This document shows, piece by piece, positions 14,955 to 23,740 of a stretch of 64,000 bases of DNA (within the stretch, counting starts at the first letter, position 1; each line of letters opens with the position of its first letter). Below the pieces are notes generated by a model that had not been told where the DNA came from, made no database searches, and worked only from the letters and a program-made list of their open reading frames with translations. The stretch lies in NCBI RefSeq assembly GCF_963678225.1, contig NZ_OY782764.1, positions 1 through 64,000 on the forward strand, in the 5' to 3' direction. This stretch comes from an uncultured Cohaesibacter sp. (GTDB taxonomy: Bacteria > Pseudomonadota > Alphaproteobacteria > Rhizobiales > Cohaesibacteraceae). Made by a program: the position numbers and the translations under genes.

Positions 14955-16198
14955 GTGTGCCCAACTTAAAGCACCCGTTTTTTTAAAGATTGGACCGCTC
15001 AGTATCTCTGAACTAATCTAAAAAATGCCAATATGATGCCGACAGCAGTATGATCCTTGATGGATTAGAAGACAGAGAGGGAATAGATTGCCCTGCTACT
15101 TTGACGAAAAAAACCTCAAGTATTTAAATGATGAATTTGCTGGTTTGGCTTATCACCAAGGGGAGCTCTCTGATAGAATAGGACGTAGGATATATCGTTC
15201 AGATTTGGGATCTGAATATGCAAACCATGGCTTATTGAGACGAGTAAAATCACTGAACCATGCCATTCATTTCACTTTCGAGAATATTCCACCCGAGTTA
15301 GAGGCACCCCCCACCGATTATTGTCTTGAAAATGCGAAGATGGCCGCCCAGTCCTTCTACGTCAACATATTCGGAGCGATTGACAATATCGCGTGGATTT
15401 GGCAGGAGAAAAACCCGTGCTTGGTAGTGACGGAGGGCCTATCAAAAGAAGTGAAGTGATTTTGTTCCCCAAAAATAAAAATAAGACGCTTTTTAGGAGC
15501 CTTCCACCAGAAATGCAGGAGCTAATCAGCCAAAGGAAGAATTGGTACGAAGCACTATTGGAATATCGCGATGGGCTTGCACATCGAATACCTCTCTACA
15601 TTCCTCCCTACACAGTTCTCCAAAAGGATGTAAAAGCCTATAATGACCTTGAAAAGCGAAAGTATGAGGCAATTCTTCGCGGTGATGAAAACGAATATAA
15701 CAAGATCAAAGCGAAAATGTCCGAAAAGGAAAAATGGGCACCACAAATTATGCATTCCTTTAGTGAGAAAGCTCGCCCCATACTCTTTCACGCTCAAATG
15801 ATAGTCGACATGAAAACGCTTTTCGAGCTATGTGACGCAATGTGCAACGCCCTAGACGACCTTGTATATACAGAGGGATGAGTCATTTACTTGTCCAAGT
15901 TCCAAAAGGCTTTGAGGCAAATCTATTTCAGGCTTAATATTTCAGGTCTATATGAACTCAAACAAAGTCAGGCAAAAGACATCAGCCATTCTATATTGGA
16001 AAAATTATCGGAGGAAGGAAGCGGGTTATGATTACCAATTGTGCGGTTTTCGATGTCCAACTTAAACCTCCCGCTTTCATGTCTAGAATTATTAAAGTTG
16101 GACATCATAAACATATGAAGTATATATATTTCTTCAATATAGAAACATTTAATATGTTTAAGTTGGACAGGATGTCCAACTTGATTTTGGATTTTGCA
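14955..16198. repeat. TGTCCAACTT repeat family near the presumed prophage end
   Basis: A motif TG(T/C)CCAACTT occurs at least five times: plus strand at about 14958-14967, 16054-16063 and 16173-16182, and minus strand at 16095-16104 and 16160-16169. The copies at 14955 and 16050 agree over some 24 bases, sharing CCAACTTAAA and CCCG. The last two copies form a 10-bp inverted repeat with a 3-base gap (16160-16182). Repeated sites in both orientations near the c end are what one expects of transposase-binding L sites. Identity as such is inference. Confidence 0.5.
15088..15881 (+). pseudogene. HEPN-like protein gene split by a frameshift
   Basis: Two overlapping frames (15088-15459 and from about 15393 to 15881) read as one protein of about 264 residues if the ribosome slips -1 near 15410-15420, in GAGAAAAACCCG: IAWIWQEKN joins PVLGSDGGPIKRSEV. 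The second part contains NWYEALLEYRDGLAHRIPLYIPPY, where RDGLAH is an R-x4-H motif as in HEPN ribonuclease-like domains. Start is TTG 15088 with GAGAGGG upstream. The gene is AT-rich compared with its neighbours and lies between the repressor and the presumed prophage end, so it looks like imported accessory cargo. Either a real mutation, a sequencing error in the A-run, or programmed slippage. Confidence 0.6.
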
Positions 16199-16963
16199 TC
16201 TTTTCCAGCGTCAAGTCGGCCTGACTTGCGAGATCCTTTAAAAGGTCGTAAAACGCAGTTTTCCGCCATTTGAAAGCCTTTCAAATCGGTTTTGAAACCA
16301 TTTTGAACGATCATCAAAGGAAAAGCCGATTTCGCAACAACCTTCGCCAGATCGGCCTAGACTTGCCAAACCGTACAAAAAAAGCCTTCGACGAATTTTC
16401 GCGCCGAAGAACTCACAACCCTTTTAAATGCCTAATATTTTCGGCTCTTCCCGGATAATTCCACTTATTCCCGCCTTATGGCAATACCGGGTGAAAAACT
16501 ACACTCAATCAAAGCCATAAAACGGATGGTAAAAGAGGGCTCTCCAAATCCTGCAAAGGATGTTGCAGAACGGTCAAAGATGCATTTGATTGACAAAATC
16601 CTGAGACACGTACCTTTCTATCAAAAATGGGAAGAGTATCACTCCTGACGTCGAAGAGCGAATTAAGCAGAGTTTTTGGAAAATCAAAGAACCAACCTTC
16701 CCCCACCTGTCCTGACGAAGCCTTGATGAAGCAAGGAGCCTGACAACTCACCAAAGACTTTCAAAAAACTTTCTTCCTTATCGACCAACATGTTGATTTA
16801 TACCAGAAATCTACAATACCAGTCATTTCTCGCCAACATATAGCCAAAAATTGACTTTTTTACCCTGTCTGAATGTGCAGCCAATGGCTAACTAAATGCG
16901 TAGCGCTCGATCGAAAGATCTTCTTTGGGAGAGCCAAAAGCGTTGCACATTTGGGAGGAGATT
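15882..16963. other. AT-rich intergenic stretch without a convincing gene
   Basis: About 1.1 kb between the HEPN-like gene and rhaB. It holds most of the TGTCCAACTT repeats (16052-16182), a 19-base palindrome ATTTGAAAG-C-CTTTCAAAT at 16268-16286, and three short direct repeats of TTCC-rich sequence at about 16449-16475. A 56-codon frame at 16478-16648 (SIKAIKRMVKEGSPNPAKDVAE) lacks a ribosome binding site and is left uncalled. The prophage/host junction probably lies here, and the rha promoter should be in the last 150 bases. Confidence 0.6.
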
Positions 16964-18463
16964 ATGGTCACCAAGGCCGTTGTTGCGGTGGATCTGGGGG
17001 CGTCATCAGGGCGCGTACTCAAGGTTGCGCTGTCTGATGGACAGCTCTCTTTGCAAGAGATCAATCGCTTTCCCCATGGCCCCAAACCTATTGATGGTCG
17101 CCTTTGCTGGGATCTCGATTATCTCTGGGGTGGCATCCGGCAAGGCATCGGCAAGGCCTTAGCCAGCGATCCAACCATCGCCTCCATCGGCGTTGATAGC
17201 TGGGCGGTTGATTTCGTGCCCGTGGATGGGAACGGAGCGGCCTTGTTGCCCTTTGTCAGCTATCGCGATGCCCGCACCGAAGGCATCATGCCCGATTTCT
17301 ATCGCAGAAGCGGGATCAGCGCCCATGAGCTGTTCGAGAAGACCGGCATCCAGTCGCTGGAACTCAACAGCCTCTATCAGCTTTACGCCCTCAAGGATCA
17401 TCCGCTGGAAAGCTACAGCCGGCTTGACCGGTTCATGCTGCTGCCCGACTGGATCCATTTCCAGCTGACCGGCATCTGGTCGAGCGAATATACCAATGCC
17501 ACCACCACCCAGATGCTCAGCGTGCATGACAAGAGCTGGGACCCCGATCTCCTCCAACAAGTCGCCATGCCCACCAAGGTGATGCCGCGCATTCGCAATG
17601 CTGGCGATATCCTCGGACCGCTCAAACCGGACTGGTGCTCTGAATGGGGCCTTGGCGATAGCGCCGACCAGGCCCCGAAAGTCGTTCTGTGCGGCACCCA
17701 TGACACAGCCTCCGCCGTTGCCGCCCTGCCCTCCCTGACGCCAGAGCCCTATTTCATATCCATGGGCACATGGGCGCTCGTCGGACGGGAGGCGCAGGTG
17801 CCCGATCTCTCCGACTATGCCTTCCGCCATGGCCTCTCCAATGAGGGCGGCGTGTTTGACACCTATCGCCAGCTGCGCAATGTCTCAGGCCTTTGGCTGA
17901 TCCAGAGGGTGCGCGAAGAACTGGCCCCTGACAGCGATTTTGCCGACTGGGTCGCCGATGCAGAACAAGCCGAACCGGGGCGATCCCTCATCGATCCCAT
18001 GGCCGATCGTTATTTCCGCGCCGCATCCATGGTCGAGACCATAAAGACAGCCTGCCGGGAGACTGGCCAACCCGTACCGCAGAGCCGGGGCGAGCTGGCC
18101 CGCTGCATATTCGAGAGCCTGGCGCTCAATTTCGCAGATGTGCTCATGGACTTCTCCAAGGGGAAACCGATCTCCGAACTGCATATCGTTGGAGGTGGCG
18201 CCCGCAATGCCCTTTTGTGCCAGCTGACCGCCGATTTCCTCGGCAGCCCGGTGATCGCCGGGCCGTTTGAGGCATCCGCTCTGGGCAACGCCGTGGTGCA
18301 GATGATTGGCCTTGGCTGGATTGCGGATCTTGATGAAGGGCGGCGGATCATTCGCAACAGCGAAGACCTGCCCCAATATCAGCCGCAGACCTCCCGGCAG
18401 CAGACATGCATTCGCCAGCGTTATCACATGCTATTTGACAAAGAAAAGGAACTGGCCATATGA
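16964..18463 (+). CDS. rhaB: Rhamnulokinase
   Basis: The 499-residue FGGY-family kinase phosphorylates L-rhamnulose to rhamnulose 1-phosphate with ATP in the cytosol. The N-terminal ATP-binding VAVDLGASSGRV (about residues 6-17), substrate-region IGVDSWAVDFVPVD, central GTHDTASAVAALP and C-terminal IVGGGARNALLCQLTADFLGSPVIAGPFEASALGNAV are all typical of RhaB. ATG 16964 is chosen for the GGGAGGAG site; an in-frame frame from 16925 lacks one. The end overlaps rhaA by four bases. First gene of a three-gene rhamnose operon. Confidence 0.95.
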   Translation: MVTKAVVAVDLGASSGRVLKVALSDGQLSLQEINRFPHGPKPIDGRLCWDLDYLWGGIRQGIGKALASDPTIASIGVDSWAVDFVPVDGNGAALLPFVSYRDARTEGIMPDFYRRSGISAHELFEKTGIQSLELNSLYQLYALKDHPLESYSRLDRFMLLPDWIHFQLTGIWSSEYTNATTTQMLSVHDKSWDPDLLQQVAMPTKVMPRIRNAGDILGPLKPDWCSEWGLGDSADQAPKVVLCGTHDTASAVAALPSLTPEPYFISMGTWALVGREAQVPDLSDYAFRHGLSNEGGVFDTYRQLRNVSGLWLIQRVREELAPDSDFADWVADAEQAEPGRSLIDPMADRYFRAASMVETIKTACRETGQPVPQSRGELARCIFESLALNFADVLMDFSKGKPISELHIVGGGARNALLCQLTADFLGSPVIAGPFEASALGNAVVQMIGLGWIADLDEGRRIIRNSEDLPQYQPQTSRQQTCIRQRYHMLFDKEKELAI

Positions 18464-19707
18464 CCCGCCTAAATTATGATGCCGCCCGCGACGCTTTTGC
18501 GGAATGGGGCGTAGATGCCGATGCTGCCATCAAACAGCTGGCCGATATTCCCATCTCCATGCATTGCTGGCAGGGCGATGATGTTGTCGGCTTTGAGCAA
18601 AGCGAAGGCGGCAGCGCCGGTGGCATCCAGATCACCGGCAACTATCCCGGACGCGCCCGCAGCGCAGCCGAGCTGCGCGCCGATCTCGAATTTGCCTATG
18701 GCAAGATCCCCGGCAAGCATCGCCTCAATCTGCATGCAAGCTATCTCGACACAGACGAGACGCCGGCCCGGGACGAACTGGACTATCACCATTTTGCCAG
18801 CTGGGTCGATTGGGCAAAGGACAACGGCCTCGGCCTCGACTTCAACCCGACCTTCTTTGGCCACCCCAAGGTGGATGAGAATCTGACCCTTTCGCATCCG
18901 GACAAGGCCATCCGCAATTTCTGGATTCGCCATGGCCAATGCTGCCGTGCCATTGCCGCCAAATTCGGCGAGGAGCTGGGCAGCCCTTGCGTCAACAATA
19001 TCTGGGTGCCCGATGGCTACAAGGATACGCCGATTGACCGGCTGGCCGCCCGCGACCGGCTGGAAAGCGCCATCGACGAGATGATCGCACAGCCCTATGA
19101 TGCCGCCCATATGCTCGATGCCGTGGAATCCAAACTGTTCGGCATCGGGGTGGAAGCCTGCACCGTGGGCAGCCATGAATTCTACATGGGCTATGCCATC
19201 CGCAAGGGCACGCTCCTGTGCCTTGATATGGGCCATTTCCACCCGACCGAGAATGTGGCCGACAAGCTGTCCTCCGTCTCCCAGTCGGTCAAGGAAATCC
19301 TGCTGCATGTCAGCCGCCCGATGCGCTGGGATAGCGACCATGTGATCCTGCTCAACGATGACATTCTGGCCATGGCGCAGGAACTGGTCTTCGGCAACCT
19401 TCTGCCACGCACCCATATCGGGCTGGATTTCTTCGATGCGACCATCGCCCGCACATCCTCCTGGGTCATTGGCACGCGCAACATGCAGAAAGCCCTGCTG
19501 CGTGCCCTTCTCATGCCACAGGCCGAGCTGAAGTCGATCGAGGAAAAACTCGACTTCACCCAACGCTTCCTGATGACCGAAGAACTCAAGGATCTGCCTT
19601 ATGGCGTGATCTGGGATGAATTCTGCGCGCGCAACAATGTTCCAACTGGCAAGGCGCTCATCGCCGACCTCAACAGCTATCAGGCCAGTGTGGCCCCCCG
19701 CGGATAA
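18460..19707 (+). CDS. rhaA: L-rhamnose isomerase
   Basis: The 415-residue enzyme converts L-rhamnose to L-rhamnulose and is close in length to the E. coli enzyme (419). Conserved tracts include ISMHCWQGDDVVGFE at the N-terminus, LNLHASY, GLDFNPTFFGHP, the metal-site regions KLFGIGVEACTVGSHEFYMGYA, LLCLDMGHFHPTENVADKLSS and HVSRPMRWDSDHVI with His/Asp/Glu ligands. Start ATG overlaps rhaB as ATGA. This is the E. coli-type RhaA rather than the RhaI isomerase common in rhizobia. Confidence 0.95.
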   Translation: MTRLNYDAARDAFAEWGVDADAAIKQLADIPISMHCWQGDDVVGFEQSEGGSAGGIQITGNYPGRARSAAELRADLEFAYGKIPGKHRLNLHASYLDTDETPARDELDYHHFASWVDWAKDNGLGLDFNPTFFGHPKVDENLTLSHPDKAIRNFWIRHGQCCRAIAAKFGEELGSPCVNNIWVPDGYKDTPIDRLAARDRLESAIDEMIAQPYDAAHMLDAVESKLFGIGVEACTVGSHEFYMGYAIRKGTLLCLDMGHFHPTENVADKLSSVSQSVKEILLHVSRPMRWDSDHVILLNDDILAMAQELVFGNLLPRTHIGLDFFDATIARTSSWVIGTRNMQKALLRALLMPQAELKSIEEKLDFTQRFLMTEELKDLPYGVIWDEFCARNNVPTGKALIADLNSYQASVAPRG

Positions 19708-19719
19708 GGATTAAAAAGC

Positions 19720-20562
19720 ATGACAGTATTTTCGCACCCGATCCCCTTTGTGCAACAGGTCGCCTCTCTGGCGCGCCTTTGCTGGGAAATGGGATGGAAC
19801 GAAGCCAACGGTGGCAATATTTCATGGCGGCTGCCAACCGATGAAGTGGAAAGCGTGCTCGCCCGCCGCTACCCGAACGTGACACCCGCAGCTCCCGTCA
19901 AGCTGCCCCAGCCGCAGCCGACCCTTGACGGGGACTATTTCATCGTCACAGGCACGGGGCAATATTTCCGCCACGCCATTGAGTTTCCCGATCAGGTCTT
20001 CGGCATCGTCCGGATCGTCGAGGGCGGCTCTGCCTATCAGACCGTCTGGGGCTTTAGCAATGGCGGACGCCCAACCTCGGAATTTGCCACCCATCTGGCT
20101 GGCCATGCGGTGCGCAAGCGTGTCTCTGAAGGGCGTGAACGGATCATCATGCATTGCCATGCCCCCGAATTCATTGCCCTCAGCTACATCCTGCCCCTTG
20201 ATAGCAAGGAACTGACGATGGCGCTCTGGACCAAGATGCCCGAATGCATCGTGATCTTCCCTGATGGTGTGCGCATCGTTCCCCCCATGCTGCCCGGCAC
20301 CACGCAGATCGCCGATGCCTCCATCAAGGAAATGGAAAAGGGGCGCATCATTTCCTGGTCGCACCACGGCATTTTCGCTTCCGAAGCCAACCCGGATTCC
20401 GTCTTCGGACTGATTGAAACCATCGAGAAGGCCGCAGGCATCCACCGCAAGGTGCTGTCCGCCGGTGGCGAAAGACAAACCATCTCGAAAGAACTGCTCG
20501 GCCAACTCACCGACTATTTCGAAAGACTGCTCGTCCAGAAACCCGACTTCCTGGACGATTAA
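19720..20562 (+). CDS. rhaD: Rhamnulose-1-phosphate aldolase
   Basis: The 280-residue class II aldolase cleaves rhamnulose 1-phosphate to dihydroxyacetone phosphate and L-lactaldehyde. It shows MGWNEANGGNISWRL, the FIVTGTGQYFRHA strand, IIMHCHAPEFIALSY with the zinc-binding HxH pair, and SHHGIFA with the third His. Length matches E. coli RhaD (274). It follows rhaA by 12 bases and is followed by a terminator hairpin, so it closes the operon. No transporter, mutarotase or lactaldehyde enzyme is found nearby. Confidence 0.94.
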   Translation: MTVFSHPIPFVQQVASLARLCWEMGWNEANGGNISWRLPTDEVESVLARRYPNVTPAAPVKLPQPQPTLDGDYFIVTGTGQYFRHAIEFPDQVFGIVRIVEGGSAYQTVWGFSNGGRPTSEFATHLAGHAVRKRVSEGRERIIMHCHAPEFIALSYILPLDSKELTMALWTKMPECIVIFPDGVRIVPPMLPGTTQIADASIKEMEKGRIISWSHHGIFASEANPDSVFGLIETIEKAAGIHRKVLSAGGERQTISKELLGQLTDYFERLLVQKPDFLDD

Positions 20563-20570
20563 AAGGCAAC

Positions 20571-20610
20571 GAAAGAGGCCCTCTCGGGAGGAAAACCAAG
20601 GGCCTCTTTC
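20571..20610 (+). terminator. Terminator after rhaD
   Basis: Arms GAAAGAGGCCC (20571-20581) and GGGCCTCTTTC (20600-20610) form an 11-bp GC-rich stem just after the rhaD stop. The T-run is short (CTTTC), so it may act on both strands between rhaD and the convergent MocR gene. Confidence 0.65.
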
Positions 20611-20681
20611 ATGCATTGAGAAGCACAAGACGATGGATGAAACCACGTCATCCCCACGTCCAGAGCGGATGACCCATTGCA

Positions 20682-22034
20682 TCAGGGCGCAGCGTCAAAA
20701 GACCTGAGCGCCTTGTGAACGCAAACGAGTGCCTCTTCCAAACTCTTGCGATTGGACGGCGAGCCTATGCAAAGGCGAATGCCTTCAGGGACTTTCACGC
20801 AATCACAGCTGGCGACAAACTGCCTGAGGGGCGAAGCAACCACATTCCTCTCTTTCAGAGCAGCCAGAAATTCGCCCGTGCGAATGCCTGAGGGCAACTT
20901 GAGCATCACATGCATGCTGCGAGGGTCCGTTATCAGGTCCAAATCTCCCAGCACACGCCTAACGATTTTCTGCCGCTTGGCAATCTCGCGCCGCTTCAGG
21001 CTGACAACAGCCTCATAGTGACCTGTTGCGACCAGTTCAGTCGCAACGGAAACCATCAAGGGTGCGCTCATCCAGACAGTTGCCCTCTGCGCCTTGTCGA
21101 TCTGCCTTGAAAAGGCTTTTGGGGCCACCAGATAACAGATGCGCAATCCCGGAGCCCAGCTCTTTGACAATGTCCGGCTATAAAAGACATGATCAGGCGC
21201 GAGATCGCAAAGGGACACCGGCGGCTGCTCCAGCAGGAACCCATAGGCATCATCTTCAAGAGCCAGAATATTGCGTTTTTTCAGGACGTCCGCAATCGCA
21301 TGGCGCCGTTTGACGGACATCGTAACCGACGTCGGGTTCTGAACATTCGGCATGGTGAACAGCATCCGCACGCCTTCGTCTTCGCAAAGCGCATCCAGCG
21401 ATGCGGGGCAAATGCCTTCTTCGTCACTCTCGACAGTGACCACGTCGAGGTGAAGCATTTCGCACGCAAGCCGAACGACCGGATAGGTATAGTCTTCCAC
21501 GACGACCGCCTGCCCCGCGTGACAGGCACTCATCAGTGCCAGCATCAGCGCATGCTGTCCGCCGGAACAGATGGTCAACTGCGCAAGATCAAACGGCGTC
21601 CCCTCCCGATCATCATTAAGCCAATCTGCAATCCGGTAGCGATCATATTCCGCTCCAACGCTGTTTCGGTAATCAAGACTATCACAGCCCTTATCGGCCA
21701 GCACTCTGGCAACAGAGCCAGCGAATATCGCTTCCTGCTCGGGGAGGATGAAGCGGTTAAGACTGAAATCCACGATAGATTGATCCGGATCGGCCAAGGC
21801 AAAGTCTACCGCCCGCCCTTCGCCCTGCATGCGTACGAATGTGCCACGCCCAACTTCCCCCACTGTCAGCCCCATCGCTTCCAATTCGGCAAAGACACGC
21901 GTTGCCGTACCCAGAGACAAGCCAAACCGATAGGCAAGCTCTCGATGGGTGGGCAATCTATCGCCCGGCACCAGTTTGCCTGTCTGTATATCCTGAGCCA
22001 ATTCGGCAACAACTTTTCGAAACTTGGTTCGCAT
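20682..22034 (-). CDS. MocR/PdxR-type GntR regulator with aminotransferase-like domain
   Basis: 450 residues: a GntR winged helix at the N-terminus (LVPGDRLPTHRELAYRFGLSLGTATRVFAELEAMGL, about 21-56) fused to a fold-type-I aminotransferase-like domain. The PLP lysine is in YSRTLSKSWAPGLRICYLVAP (Lys about 291), with MPNVQNPTS (Asn) and EDDAYGFL (Asp) as other cofactor contacts, so PLP binding should be intact. MocR regulators sense PLP or amino-compound Schiff bases and usually control the neighbour gene. It is divergent from the class-V aminotransferase gene, with a palindrome between them. Confidence 0.9.
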   Translation of the reverse strand: MRTKFRKVVAELAQDIQTGKLVPGDRLPTHRELAYRFGLSLGTATRVFAELEAMGLTVGEVGRGTFVRMQGEGRAVDFALADPDQSIVDFSLNRFILPEQEAIFAGSVARVLADKGCDSLDYRNSVGAEYDRYRIADWLNDDREGTPFDLAQLTICSGGQHALMLALMSACHAGQAVVVEDYTYPVVRLACEMLHLDVVTVESDEEGICPASLDALCEDEGVRMLFTMPNVQNPTSVTMSVKRRHAIADVLKKRNILALEDDAYGFLLEQPPVSLCDLAPDHVFYSRTLSKSWAPGLRICYLVAPKAFSRQIDKAQRATVWMSAPLMVSVATELVATGHYEAVVSLKRREIAKRQKIVRRVLGDLDLITDPRSMHVMLKLPSGIRTGEFLAALKERNVVASPLRQFVASCDCVKVPEGIRLCIGSPSNRKSLEEALVCVHKALRSFDAAP

Positions 22035-22069
22035 GGCACCCGTCCGGAAGCATTCTCAGCTGGTCACTT

Positions 22070-22090
22070 GATACAATTCGGCATTGTATC
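22070..22090. promoter_or_regulatory. Palindromic operator candidate between MocR and aminotransferase genes
   Basis: A perfect 8-bp inverted repeat GATACAAT / ATTGTATC with a 5-base centre lies at 22070-22090, 36 bases upstream of the MocR start. It is the only strong dyad in the divergent region and is a natural site for the MocR protein. Confidence 0.5.
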
Positions 22091-22255
22091 ACAACTATTA
22101 TTCAGACTGAAAAGTCCAGAAGCACTTCACTGGCAAGTTATTCTAATAATTGTCTTATATACATTCTATCCGTTGCTCGACCATCTCATGACACTTTACA
22201 GATTGTAGCAAATCAGACTGATCCAAGTCTGCCATTTCTGCATGAGGCAACCGCC

Positions 22256-23404
22256 ATGAAACTCCTTCCGACCCAAAGACATCTTTTCGATATTCCGCAA
22301 GACATTGCCTATTTCAATTGCGCCTACAACGCGCCGCTTCTGCGCGAAGCTGGCGCCGCGCTCACTGAGGGCGCTTTATCAAAATGTCATCCCTGGAACC
22401 GGACGCCGTCTGACTTTTTCGAACCGGCAGAGAAATTCCGGCGGCTGGCTGCGCGCGCCTTTGGTGGAGATGCTGAGTGTTACGCCGTGATCCCTTCCGC
22501 CAGCTATGGCACATCAGCCGTCGGGCGAATTTTTGAAACAATTTTGTCCAAAGGCGACGAAATTCTAGTGCTCGACGAAGCATTTCCTTCCAACTATCTG
22601 CCATGGTTGCGCGCAAGCGAGACAACCGGGGCAAACCTGATCATTGCCCCAACGCCACAAGATCTGGACTGGACCCGCGCGGTTCTTGAGCGGATCACCA
22701 CCAAGACAAAGCTGGTCGCTGTGCCCAACTGCCACTGGACCAATGGTGCCATTCTGGATCTGGAAGCCATCGCCGATGCCACCCGGTCAGTCGGCGCCTC
22801 CCTCCTTCTCGAGGTTACCCAGTCATTAGGTGCCATGCCGTTGGATCTTGACAGGGTCCGACCGGATTTCATGATCGCCGCGGGCTATAAATGGTTGCTC
22901 TTTCCTTATGGCCTCAGCCTGTTTTACGCCGCTCCCCAATGGCACCACGCACGCCCTTTGGAGGAAACATGGCTGGGTCGGGATGGAGCCGAGGCATTCG
23001 AGAATCTGGTCAACTACACCGGTCAGTACCAACCGGGCGCCCGTCGCTTTGACATGGGACAGAAATCCATTCCGACCCTGCTGCCAGCGGGCCTTATCGG
23101 CCTGCGCCAATTGGGCGATTGGGGCATAGAGACGATCGCCACCTCTCTTCGCAGTATCAATGAGCGCATTGCCCAATTGCTGGAACCGGTCGGGTTTCAG
23201 CCCGTGCCGGAAGCCTTCCGCAGCCCGCATATACTGGGCGCATCCTCAGCAAAAGCCCTCTCGCCCAGCATCACCGCAGATTTGGCCGCCAGAAAGATCT
23301 ATATCAGTCGTCGAGGCAATGCCTTGCGCTTCGCTCCGCATCTGCATGTCACAGAAAGCGATCTTGAGCATCTTGCCGACGCAATCAAAACACTGTGCCC
23401 ATAA
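22256..23404 (+). CDS. Class V aminotransferase-fold PLP enzyme
   Basis: From ATG 22256 (GAGG upstream) the protein has 382 residues. It begins IAYFNCAYNAPLLREAG, as in kynureninase/cysteine-desulfurase relatives, with the PLP-phosphate region VIPSASYGTSAVG, the strand LVAVPNCHWTNGAILDLEAIA, and the Schiff-base Lys in MIAAGYKWLLFPYGL (Lys about 212). In LLLEVTQSLGA the residue that usually is Asp (contacting the pyridine nitrogen) is Glu (about 186), which is unusual. It is probably controlled by the divergent MocR regulator. Substrate unknown; aminotransferase, lyase or desulfurase are all possible. Confidence 0.82.
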   Translation: MKLLPTQRHLFDIPQDIAYFNCAYNAPLLREAGAALTEGALSKCHPWNRTPSDFFEPAEKFRRLAARAFGGDAECYAVIPSASYGTSAVGRIFETILSKGDEILVLDEAFPSNYLPWLRASETTGANLIIAPTPQDLDWTRAVLERITTKTKLVAVPNCHWTNGAILDLEAIADATRSVGASLLLEVTQSLGAMPLDLDRVRPDFMIAAGYKWLLFPYGLSLFYAAPQWHHARPLEETWLGRDGAEAFENLVNYTGQYQPGARRFDMGQKSIPTLLPAGLIGLRQLGDWGIETIATSLRSINERIAQLLEPVGFQPVPEAFRSPHILGASSAKALSPSITADLAARKIYISRRGNALRFAPHLHVTESDLEHLADAIKTLCP

Positions 23405-23470
23405 GCGACCAGCCATAACGCGCAAACCGGGCGTTAAAGCCAGGTGCACCTGATGCGTTTGAGGATCAGA

Positions 23471-23497
23471 AGAGGCGCTTCAATTCTGTGCGCCTCT
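23471..23497 (+). terminator. Hairpin after the aminotransferase gene
   Basis: Arms AGAGGCGC (23471-23478) and GCGCCTCT (23490-23497) form an 8-bp stem 67 bases after the stop. No T-run follows, so it is a weak or factor-assisted terminator. Confidence 0.45.
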
Positions 23498-23551
23498 CGC
23501 ATACGTGAACGGACTTTCGTTGACATTATACTTTAGATGGAGAGAATGACA

Positions 23552-23740
23552 CTTATCGGTTTCCGTATGGAATGAAAAGGGAATCCGGTGCGTGACCGGT
23601 TTAAATCGGCCATAAATCCGGAGCTGTCCCCGCAACTGTAAGCGACGAGTATTCCCCATGACACCACTGGATCAGGAAGGATCCGGGAAGGAGGGAGAGT
23701 ATGACGACACGCGAGCCAGGAGACCTGCCGATCACTGTTT
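23552..23740 (+). promoter_or_regulatory. Cobalamin riboswitch
   Basis: The core elements of the B12 aptamer appear in order: GAAAAGGGAATCCGGTG at about 23573-23589, CCCCGCAACTGTAAGCGACG at 23627-23646, and the B12 box GCGAGCCAGGAGACCTGCC at 23711-23729. The sense strand is plus, so it controls the SLC13-type carrier gene starting at 24132. The expression platform is not obvious: no strong terminator precedes the gene, and about 390 bases separate aptamer and start codon. Adenosylcobalamin binding should switch expression off. Confidence 0.92.

Larger units (their letters stand above)
1..16198 (-). mobile_element. Mu-like transposable prophage, immunity/early/lysis half (left part of window)
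   Basis: Gene order c, ner, A, B, gemA, mor, lysis genes, gp25, gp26, gp27, gp28, gp29 is the Mu layout, here inverted so that late genes lie to the left and run off the window at base 1. Nearly all minus-strand genes overlap by 1-16 bases, as expected for long phage transcripts. The right boundary is not proven: phage genes certainly extend to the repressor (14797), and a repeat cluster ending near 16182 with a CA at 16197-16198 is my best guess for the terminal dinucleotide. The other end, and so the target duplication, is outside the window. Head, tail and tail-fibre genes would lie to the left. Confidence 0.88.

Noticed and set aside
16028-16273. An 81-codon frame across the TGTCCAACTT repeats
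   Set aside because: It runs through repeats and palindromes and has no protein-like pattern.
16268-16286. 19-base palindrome ATTTGAAAG C CTTTCAAAT
   Set aside because: Perfect but isolated; no regulator or start nearby uses it, so it is only noted within the intergenic entry.
16478-16648. A 56-codon plus-strand frame
   Set aside because: Reads as a charged helical peptide but has no ribosome binding site and no recognisable relatives; could be a remnant.
18469-19563. A 364-codon minus-strand open frame
   Set aside because: It is antisense to rhaA, whose protein is unmistakable; high-GC third positions create such shadows.
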